This document shows, one piece after another, positions 6,855 to 12,837 of a stretch of 14,182 nt of DNA. Origin of the DNA: Verrucomicrobiales bacterium (lineage in GTDB: Bacteria > Verrucomicrobiota > Verrucomicrobiia > Limisphaerales > SXQI01); the NCBI GenBank assembly GCA_005793025.1, contig SXQI01000224.1, forward strand, positions 1-14,182. Reading direction: 5' to 3'. Position 1 is the first letter of the stretch, and the number at the start of each line of letters is the position of its first letter. The notes beneath the pieces were generated by a model that saw only the letters and a list, made by a program, of their open reading frames with translations, did no database searches and was not told the origin of the DNA. The position numbers and the translations under genes were made by a program.

Positions 6855-8392
6855 GGGGACTACGATTGTTTCTGGGTTTGGTGTGTGTGTGTTTGCCTTG
6901 GCTTGGGTTAGCCCATGTCGGCAGTCCGGACATTTTTTACGATGGCGAAGTGGGATCTTATGCAGCTCGAATCACGATCCGTATGCCGACCGTAGTTCCC
7001 GGGCGGGCAGAAATCTCAGTTCGAGTGCAGGGGACTCAACCGGAGAATGTTTTCTTTTCGCCGTTGTTTTCCAGAACGGCGGTCACCAACGCCCCGCCTC
7101 CTGATCTCGGTGTTTTGATTCAAGGCGAAACAAACCTTTATTCTGGTGAATTGTGGTTAATGAGCGTGGGTTCTTACACAATTGAGGTAAAACTCGCCGG
7201 CCCGCTCGGAACCGGAAAGGTTCAGATTCCTGTGAGTTCAGTGCCATTAAGTCAATTGCCGATGCCTCGGTTTTTAGGCACGATTTTGGTGGTTTTGGGA
7301 TTGGTTCTGTTTTTTGGTGGTGTGCTCATCGTAGCTGCTGCGGCGCGGGAAAGCGGTCTAGCCCCGGGATTGAAAGTAGGAAAGTTGGAACGCCGGAACG
7401 GGCGGATTGCCGCTGGGATTACCACGGCAATACTGCTTTTGGGGTTGGTTGGGGGGAGACGATGGTGGAACGCGGATGAAGCAAAATTCCGGACACAATT
7501 AAGAGGGGGTGCTTGGCCAGACATGACCGCTGCGGTGCGAATGGAGGGAACTCAACCGATCCTCCGCCTCACGTTAGGAGAGACTGCGTTTGGACCCAAT
7601 TATTCGCTGCCGCTTATTCCGGACCATGGTAAATTGCTTCACTTGTTCTTGATTCGTGAAGGAGTGCAGGATGGATTCGCACACCTACATCCCGTACGCA
7701 CAGGTGGCAAAAACTTTGAGGTGCCGCTGCCACCACTGCCTGCAGGTAGATACAAGGTGTTATGTGATTTGACGATGGAGGGCTCAGTCTTGAGTTCCAC
7801 TGCAACAAATTCTGTAGAGGTTCCGACTCTCCCAATCCAATCTTTAACCAAAACGGGTGTAAAACCAGACCCCGATGATTCATGGGCGGTGTATTCTGGA
7901 ATTCCAGTGCCGAAGAATCCGCGCGGTGAATTAAAGTTTAAATTAACTGACGGAACTGTCGTGGAATGGAAAACACGGCAACCAGTTCGCGTTCGACAGG
8001 ATGCGGGGCTAAATTTTGAGATTCGTGATGCATCAGGACAACCGGTAAGTTTGGTTCCTTACATGGGAATGCTCTGTCATGCGGCGATTATGCGCTCGGA
8101 TGGTTCCGTTTTTTCGCATCTTCATCCGGCGGGTAATTTCTCAATGGCTGCGCAATCGTTCTTTGATAAGAAAGCACAGCGAGAAACCTCGGCCACCGTC
8201 GGAGCCAATACCCCGATCATTGATCACTCCGAAACGGATCATGGCAGTGGTCACGCACATCACGGACCTAGGGTGTCTTCGATTTCCTTGCCCTATGAAT
8301 TCCCCGTCGAGGGGAATTACCGGATTTGGATCCAATTCAAAGTGGCTGACCAAGTTCAAACAGCGGTTTTCGACACCGAAGTTACGGACTGA
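6851..8392 (+). CDS. Exported His-rich protein with PmoB-like layout and two HLHP metal-binding modules
   Basis: I chose the TTG at 6851 (513 residues); TTG 6830 would add seven residues and deepen the overlap with the gene before. The protein begins with a signal peptide (1-21, ending WLGLA), giving a mature start at His22. A periplasmic beta domain (about 22-135) precedes a helix at about 142-164, a basic cytoplasmic loop, a second helix at about 186-201, and a long periplasmic part. That part has two related beta modules with histidine motifs. The first has H259, H264 and HLHP at 278-281. The second has C409-H410, HLHP at 423-426 and a His-rich loop at 459-471 (DHSETDHGSGHAHHG). HLHP motifs recur in periplasmic copper-binding (YtkA-like) proteins. 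Beta domain, two helices, beta domain is also the order in PmoB, but the HxH pair of the PmoB N-terminal copper site is absent. It probably works with the membrane protein upstream. Confidence 0.72.
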   Translation: MRGLRLFLGLVCVCLPWLGLAHVGSPDIFYDGEVGSYAARITIRMPTVVPGRAEISVRVQGTQPENVFFSPLFSRTAVTNAPPPDLGVLIQGETNLYSGELWLMSVGSYTIEVKLAGPLGTGKVQIPVSSVPLSQLPMPRFLGTILVVLGLVLFFGGVLIVAAAARESGLAPGLKVGKLERRNGRIAAGITTAILLLGLVGGRRWWNADEAKFRTQLRGGAWPDMTAAVRMEGTQPILRLTLGETAFGPNYSLPLIPDHGKLLHLFLIREGVQDGFAHLHPVRTGGKNFEVPLPPLPAGRYKVLCDLTMEGSVLSSTATNSVEVPTLPIQSLTKTGVKPDPDDSWAVYSGIPVPKNPRGELKFKLTDGTVVEWKTRQPVRVRQDAGLNFEIRDASGQPVSLVPYMGMLCHAAIMRSDGSVFSHLHPAGNFSMAAQSFFDKKAQRETSATVGANTPIIDHSETDHGSGHAHHGPRVSSISLPYEFPVEGNYRIWIQFKVADQVQTAVFDTEVTD

Positions 8393-8419
8393 GACAGAAC
8401 CCCTGAGAATTTAGGTGGG

Positions 8420-9349
8420 TCATTTCATCGGGATGCCCGGCTCGGGTTTCCCGTTGGTTGTGAGGATTTGGAATTCATGCACTCCTGCGGCAAGAGGGTG
8501 GTTGCTCGTCCAAACGATTTTCCGGTCGGGAGTTAGTTCAACCATGGAGACGCCTTGGTTGGCTGCATGGCTTCCGATAACGGTGTTTCCATTAGCCAAA
8601 CGTTGTGACCCACACGGATCTTTAAAAAGACCGCCGACATGTTGGTTGTCCGCTTTCCAAACAACCTCTCCGCGAAGATTCATCTCCACTACTTTGTTAC
8701 CATGGGTGAGTGACACTAAGGTGTTGCCATTATCGAGTCGGATGGCAGTGAAAGGCCAATTCTCATCCTTGCGACCTCCAAGTTCATCAAGGTCAGTCTT
8801 GAGCGTATGAACGATCTTTCCTTCAGGTGAATACTCTTTGATCGCAAATGCCATGAGGTGGGGAACCAAATAGTTACCGTTCTTAAGTTGGCGGGCCATC
8901 CGGGTTTGCATGTGGACGTTTCCAGTCTCAGGCTGCAGAGCAACCTCCGTTGTGATAGTTCCTTGTGGGTTAACCTCGAGAAGTCGAGGTCGCGAGCCGA
9001 GCTCAGTAATTAAAGTATTGCCGTTATAAAGACGTTGTGCGGTGCTGATTTCGCCGTTGTCTGGACTCTTCTTGTAAGAAAACACGGTTTGTTTATCACG
9101 AGTCACCTCCTCGACATGATCAGCCCAAGCGATGAGAACATTACCATTGGGCAGGACAAACCCATCACGAGAACCCCCTTTGTATTCCCATTGGATATTT
9201 TCGTCCTCACCGATGATTGCTGTTTTCGCGCCGAGGACTAGGTAAGAATGGCGGATTTGGGTTGGGAGGGAATCTTTGCAGTATCCAGTATTCAGGGTCC
9301 AAACAGAGGTGAGAACCGCGATGATTTTGTAAAAAATTTCTGTTCTCAT
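8420..9349 (-). CDS. Secreted beta-propeller protein with repeated NGN turns
   Basis: A 309-residue exported protein of unknown function. An earlier in-frame ATG at 9397 exists, but I chose the ATG at 9349 because a strong ribosome binding site sits eight bases upstream and the resulting N-terminus (MRTEIFYKIIAVLTSVWTL) is a signal peptide. The body consists of about six blades. Five carry a turn of the form LxNGNxL: LPNGNVLI (66-73), LYNGNTLI (107-114), LKNGNYLV (155-162), LDNGNTLV (205-212) and LANGNTVI (251-258), spaced 41-50 residues apart. Such repeats occur in PQQ-like and arylsulfotransferase-like propellers, but I see no catalytic signature. A lipobox is not convincing. It follows the AI-2E permease gene by 70 bases on the same strand and converges on the His-rich gene, 27 bases away. 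Confidence 0.75.
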   Translation of the reverse strand: MRTEIFYKIIAVLTSVWTLNTGYCKDSLPTQIRHSYLVLGAKTAIIGEDENIQWEYKGGSRDGFVLPNGNVLIAWADHVEEVTRDKQTVFSYKKSPDNGEISTAQRLYNGNTLITELGSRPRLLEVNPQGTITTEVALQPETGNVHMQTRMARQLKNGNYLVPHLMAFAIKEYSPEGKIVHTLKTDLDELGGRKDENWPFTAIRLDNGNTLVSLTHGNKVVEMNLRGEVVWKADNQHVGGLFKDPCGSQRLANGNTVIGSHAANQGVSMVELTPDRKIVWTSNHPLAAGVHEFQILTTNGKPEPGIPMK

Positions 9350-9357
9350 AGTGGTGT

Positions 9358-9363
9358 CCCTCC
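9358..9363 (-). promoter_or_regulatory. Ribosome binding site of the beta-propeller gene
   Basis: GGAGGG on the minus strand, eight bases before ATG 9349. It is the strongest Shine-Dalgarno match I found in the window and decides the start of the propeller gene against the longer reading from 9397, whose ATG lies upstream of this site. Confidence 0.65.
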
Positions 9364-9419
9364 ATTTCGTCAGGAATTCCCAATCAATGGAAGCCATTAT
9401 TTTACAGGCAGGATCATTC

Positions 9420-10433
9420 TCAAGCTTTGGAATCCAGAGGCACAGTTTTGGTGGTCGGAATGGACTCGCTCACTGGCACGGCCAATTGCGACGCTTCAAC
9501 TTTGATAAAGTTTAGGATCACAGGAGCAAGGATCATTCCTGGGATACCTAAGATCCTTTCTCCGATGAGCAGGCCCAACAGAGTGAGCCATACTGGATTT
9601 TTAATTCGGTCGCCGATGATTTTACTGTTCAGGAAGTACTCAAGTTTGTGGATGATCACGAGAAACGCTAGTGCTGCCAATGCGGTCTTTGGAGAGACTA
9701 AAAACGCGACCCCTATGATCACGGTGTTGCTGATAAGGTTTCCAATGATGGGAAATAAACCACACAAAAAGGTAATCCCGATGAGCATAACCGGGTAGGG
9801 GAGATGGCTGCTGGTGATAAAAACTGAGGTGAATCCCGTATTGAGAATCGAGATGGTTACTTGGGCACCCATGACTCTTTCGAAGCTGAGATAAAAAGAA
9901 TGAAACCTCTGAGCTATGGCACTGAGCGTCAGGGAATAGTAGTTGTTAGCCGTCAGATGAGTGTGGCGTTCGAAGTCGAGTTCCTTATTCAAAAAAAGAC
10001 CGACCGCAATCACCAATCCGATAATCACAAAAACGACTTGATGAACTAGATTGCCCGCCAGTTTTCCTAGGTTGCCCCATTGGTGCTGGAAACTTTCCAC
10101 GATCATGGTTTTAAGTCCTTGTGGATCTTCGAACGGCAGTGTCACCCCATGGTTGTCTAGATAATCGATCATGGCCGGAATAGCTTTCGCCAGAAGTTCA
10201 GGCATCGCGGTGAACATTTGGCGGGAAAAAAAGATCGATCCCCATGAGACTAATGTCATGAGCAACACCATGAGAACCACCGCCCACCATTTGTTCCGAG
10301 TAACGACTTGAAGTTTTTCCAGCACAAGGTAGCCGAAGAGAATCGTCAAGAAAGGGGTTGCTAGGTGCAGAAACCCCATCAGAACTAAAAGGCCAGCAAA
10401 CAAATAATAGGAGAGAACTACGGGTCGATTCAT
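9420..10433 (-). CDS. AI-2E family transporter (PF01594-type permease)
   Basis: Polytopic inner-membrane protein, 337 residues, of the AI-2E transporter/permease family (named for E. coli TqsA, though members have varied or unknown cargo). Hydrophobic segments lie near 6-35 and 47-70. A soluble region follows (about 72-130), then helices near 131-152 and a cluster from about 195 to the end. Family hallmarks are the C-terminal pattern with LFPIIGN, the helix ALAFLVIIHKLEYFLNSKI and the motif IGDRIKNPVWLTLLGLLIGE followed by GIPGMILAPV. The tail after about residue 315 is hydrophilic. It is the first gene of a two-gene minus-strand unit with the propeller protein. The ATG has only a weak ribosome binding site. 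The transported substrate cannot be inferred. Confidence 0.88.
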   Translation of the reverse strand: MNRPVVLSYYLFAGLLVLMGFLHLATPFLTILFGYLVLEKLQVVTRNKWWAVVLMVLLMTLVSWGSIFFSRQMFTAMPELLAKAIPAMIDYLDNHGVTLPFEDPQGLKTMIVESFQHQWGNLGKLAGNLVHQVVFVIIGLVIAVGLFLNKELDFERHTHLTANNYYSLTLSAIAQRFHSFYLSFERVMGAQVTISILNTGFTSVFITSSHLPYPVMLIGITFLCGLFPIIGNLISNTVIIGVAFLVSPKTALAALAFLVIIHKLEYFLNSKIIGDRIKNPVWLTLLGLLIGERILGIPGMILAPVILNFIKVEASQLAVPVSESIPTTKTVPLDSKA

Positions 10434-10498
10434 TTTGTTACAAATACTATTGGCATTTTATAAAAACTCGCTGAGAATAATCCCTACTTAGGACAAGT
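10434..10498. promoter_or_regulatory. Divergent promoter region between AI-2E permease and BI-1 genes
   Basis: An AT-rich gap of 65 bases must hold both start regions. On the minus strand TATAAA (10457-10462) is a possible -10 element for the permease gene, without a good -35. On the plus strand TTGGCA (10450-10455) and AATAAT (10476-10481) resemble promoter hexamers, but the spacer is 20 bases, longer than usual. AGGAC at 10490-10494 is the likely ribosome binding site for the BI-1 gene. Confidence 0.3.
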
Positions 10499-11227
10499 AT
10501 GACATCCTCCAATCCAGTATTAAAAGATACCACATTCCGAAATGAACGCGAGCTTAGCGGTGCACGAATGACCGCCGAAGGGGCAGTCATGAAGACTGCC
10601 GCGTTGCTATTCTTGGTCATTTGCTCTGGCGCATACACTTGGCAGCAAGTTTCTCGCGGTGAGAATTTTACACCCGTGATGATTGCAGGTGTGGTTGGTG
10701 GGTTGATTGCTTGCCTAGCCACGGTTTTCAAGCCGAATTGGGCTCCAATCTCGGCCCCCGTTTATGCTTTGTGCCAAGGTTTGGTGATGGGTGCCCTTTC
10801 TGCAGTGATGCAGAAACAGTATCCGGGGATTGTCCTAAATGCGATTGGTTTAACCTTGGGTGTCCTTCTCATCATGTTGGCTTCCTACCGATTAGGCTGG
10901 CTCCGAGCCACACCCGCCTTTACCCGTGGTGTTTTGTGCGCCACCGGTGCGATCGCGTTATTTTACTTGGTGACAATCGTTCTGCGGATGTTTGGTGTGC
11001 AGACTCCTATGCTTCATGATGGGGGGATGCTGAGTATCGGAATCAGCCTCGTGGTAGTTGGCGTTGCTGCATTAAACCTGATCCTAGATTTTTCAGTCAT
11101 CGAGCAAGGGGCTGAACAGGGAGCTCCTACCTACATGGAGTGGTATGCTGCTTTCGGACTCCTTGTCACGCTTCTCTGGCTCTACGTGGAAATCCTACGT
11201 CTTCTCTCTAAGCTCCAGAAACGTTAA
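10499..11227 (+). CDS. Bax inhibitor-1/YccA family membrane protein (BaxI_1 type)
   Basis: A 242-residue integral membrane protein of the Bax inhibitor-1-like family (bacterial PF12811-type branch). Seven helices are visible near 33-50, 57-75, 84-105, 110-128, 143-164, 176-198 and 215-237. The N-terminal 30 residues are hydrophilic, including the stretch ARMTAEGAVMKTA that is typical of this branch. Conserved acidic positions include D197 in LILDFSVIEQGAEQGAP and E214 in MEWYAAFGLLVTLLWLYVEI. Structures of bacterial family members indicate a pH-sensitive calcium leak, but the role in this organism is unknown. It stands alone on its strand, divergent from the AI-2E permease and convergent with the fumarase genes (20 bases between stops). 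Confidence 0.9.
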   Translation: MTSSNPVLKDTTFRNERELSGARMTAEGAVMKTAALLFLVICSGAYTWQQVSRGENFTPVMIAGVVGGLIACLATVFKPNWAPISAPVYALCQGLVMGALSAVMQKQYPGIVLNAIGLTLGVLLIMLASYRLGWLRATPAFTRGVLCATGAIALFYLVTIVLRMFGVQTPMLHDGGMLSIGISLVVVGVAALNLILDFSVIEQGAEQGAPTYMEWYAAFGLLVTLLWLYVEILRLLSKLQKR

Positions 11228-11247
11228 CGTTTTTTCGCCAAGGGCGG

Positions 11248-11823
11248 CTAAAGCGATTTGGCTAACGCCGCTGTGCTTGTTGCTAAGACTTCTCGATGGA
11301 GAGATTGACCGTGGGAATCCATCGTCACCACAACCGGGAACCGCTCAACAGTGAGTTCCCAAATAGCTTCAGGTGAACCAAACTCCTTCAGGAAATGAAC
11401 ACTCTCAACGGAGGTGATACATTCCGCGAGCACTTGCGCAGCTCCTCCAACCGCGTGAAAATAGACGCATCCTGCCGACTTACAGGCTTCTAGGGTGCGA
11501 TCACCCATTCCACCCTTGCCTATCACTCCTCGGAGCCCGAAATCTTTAATGATTTGGCCCTGATAAGGTTCTTCTCGGATGGATGTCGTGGGACCGGCCG
11601 CAGTGACTCGCCACTGACCTGTCGGATCCTTCATCACAACCGGGCCACAATGATAGATGATTCCATCTCGCAGGTTGACCTCAGACGGTAACGCTCCACC
11701 TTCATGGAGGTATTTGTGAACGACATCTCTACCCGTGAAAATCGTTCCGCTGATTTCCACCGCGTCTCCAACTTTTAGGGCGCGAATTTTTTCTTCCGTG
11801 AATGGAATGGTTAGATGGATCAT
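11248..11823 (-). CDS. Class I fumarate hydratase-type beta subunit
   Basis: C-terminal (beta) subunit of a two-subunit iron-sulfur hydro-lyase, 191 residues. It has the family's swivelling-domain motifs: GTIFTGRDVVHK (26-37), YHCGPVV (57-63), TAAGPTTSIRE (74-84) and RGVIGKGGMG (98-107), with a conserved MDSHG near 168-172. A GTG at 11856 would give a 202-residue form overlapping the alpha gene. The ATG at 11823 matches the usual family start (MIHLTIPFTEEKIRALKVGD) and lies seven bases after the alpha stop, so I prefer it. Together with the alpha gene it most likely interconverts fumarate and malate in the TCA cycle. L-tartrate dehydratase, from the same family, is an alternative that motifs alone cannot exclude. 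Confidence 0.9.
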   Translation of the reverse strand: MIHLTIPFTEEKIRALKVGDAVEISGTIFTGRDVVHKYLHEGGALPSEVNLRDGIIYHCGPVVMKDPTGQWRVTAAGPTTSIREEPYQGQIIKDFGLRGVIGKGGMGDRTLEACKSAGCVYFHAVGGAAQVLAECITSVESVHFLKEFGSPEAIWELTVERFPVVVTMDSHGQSLHREVLATSTAALAKSL

Positions 11824-11830
11824 GGGATTC

Positions 11831-12709
11831 TCAATATAGCCAAGAATTGATCTCACCCTGAGGGTTTAGAGTGACTCCTTGGCGCCGGTAAGCCCAGCAC
11901 ATGTAACTAATGCTCACAAAGAATGATGCTGGCAACCGGTTTGCTGCACAAATCTTGGCACCCAGCAAAGTAGTTTCTCCCCCGAATCCCATCGGTCCGA
12001 TCCCGAGCCGATTCGAGGTTTCAACAATATCGGCCTCCAATCGATCGAGTTCAGGGATGGGGTTTCGATCATCGATTTTTCGAAGGAATTGCTGTTTTGA
12101 AAACTCGTATCCAGTGGCTCGATCTCCACCGATGCAGACACCGAGAATTCCGGGACCACAACCTTTGCCTTGAGCTTGTAAAACCGCATCCAAGATGACT
12201 TTTCGACATCCATCGAGATCCCGATTTGCTTTGAGCTTTTCGTTCGGCAGAGAATATTGGGCACCGACATTTTCACAACCCCCTCCTTTGAGAATGAGTC
12301 TTACTTCGATCGTGGGTGCGAGATGTTGATGAAAATGAATCGCTGGTGAACCCGGTCCCACATTTGTGCCATCGTTCACGCCAGTCAACGAATTGACGGA
12401 ATTCTGGCGCAGAAACCCTTTTTTAGTAGCCTCGGTCACTGCTATCCGAGCAGTGGTTTCAAAACTGATTTGGTCTAAAAACACAGGCCCGCTGACATAG
12501 AAGATGATGCTGCCTGTGTCTTGGCAAATAGGCTGAGATTTTTGCTTCGCGAGCACAATATTGCGGTCAATAATCTTCAGAGCAGATTCAGCAATTGTGC
12601 CCTTTTTCTCGTTGAGGAGAGAATTGAGGATAGCTTGATGCACATCATCCGGAAGCTCCGCAGAGGTCTTCCGAATCAGCTCCACCAACGAACTCTGTAA
12701 CGCGATCAT
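11831..12709 (-). CDS. Class I fumarate hydratase-type alpha subunit (4Fe-4S)
   Basis: N-terminal (alpha) subunit of the class I, oxygen-sensitive fumarase/tartrate dehydratase family, 292 residues. Three cysteines in family positions can hold the 4Fe-4S cluster: C62 in QPICQDTGS, C145 in GGGCENVGA and C192 in GILGVCIGGDRATG. Other hallmarks are NSLTGVNDGTNVGPGSPAIH (105-124) and GIGPMGFGGETTLLG (236-250). The beta subunit follows immediately, making a two-gene operon. In many bacteria the two parts are fused into one protein of about 500-550 residues; here they are separate. No second fumarase is visible in the window, so whether this is the main TCA-cycle enzyme cannot be told. The ATG has no strong ribosome binding site. 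Confidence 0.92.
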   Translation of the reverse strand: MIALQSSLVELIRKTSAELPDDVHQAILNSLLNEKKGTIAESALKIIDRNIVLAKQKSQPICQDTGSIIFYVSGPVFLDQISFETTARIAVTEATKKGFLRQNSVNSLTGVNDGTNVGPGSPAIHFHQHLAPTIEVRLILKGGGCENVGAQYSLPNEKLKANRDLDGCRKVILDAVLQAQGKGCGPGILGVCIGGDRATGYEFSKQQFLRKIDDRNPIPELDRLEADIVETSNRLGIGPMGFGGETTLLGAKICAANRLPASFFVSISYMCWAYRRQGVTLNPQGEINSWLY

Positions 12710-12724
12710 ATAATCTATGAAACA

Positions 12725-12753
12725 AATTAAGGGGGCTGACAGCCTGCTGTCAA
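12725..12753 (-). promoter_or_regulatory. Possible promoter of the fumarase operon
   Basis: On the minus strand a perfect -35 hexamer TTGACA (12748-12753) is followed after 17 bases by TTAATT (12725-12730), a poor -10. It lies 15 bases before the alpha-subunit ATG, giving a very short leader. The -35 overlaps the small inverted repeat at 12737-12752. Confidence 0.25.
12737..12752. repeat. Perfect inverted repeat TGACAG-CCTG-CTGTCA
   Basis: Two six-base arms with a four-base centre, in the 128-base gap between the divergent fumarase and PVC-dehydrogenase genes. It overlaps the candidate -35 of the fumarase operon, a position suitable for an operator. The arms are short and no run of T follows, so a terminator is unlikely. 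Chance occurrence is possible. Confidence 0.35.
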
Positions 12754-12837
12754 TTCCACCTCGGGAAGGAACGGATACTTTTGGATGTTGGATTGTTTTT
12801 TTTGCGGTTTTAGCTTAGTGGTTCTCGATCATTTTTT

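Noticed and set aside
9350..9397. N-terminal extension of the propeller protein from ATG 9397.
   Set aside because: It would bury the signal peptide behind 16 hydrophilic residues, and it includes the strong GGAGGG site that serves ATG 9349.
11220..11231. Perfect palindrome AACGTTAACGTT followed by T residues at the end of the BI-1 gene, considered as a terminator.
   Set aside because: It has no loop and low GC content, so it cannot form a stable hairpin; half of it is coding sequence.
11824..11856. GTG start of the fumarase beta subunit at 11856.
   Set aside because: The family normally begins near the ATG at 11823, which lies just after the alpha stop; the extra 11 residues overlap the alpha gene and look non-conserved.
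12737..12752. CTGTCA considered as part of a Pho box.
   Set aside because: A Pho box needs direct CTGTCA-like repeats about 11 bases apart. Here the second copy is inverted, and the neighbouring genes are not phosphate genes.
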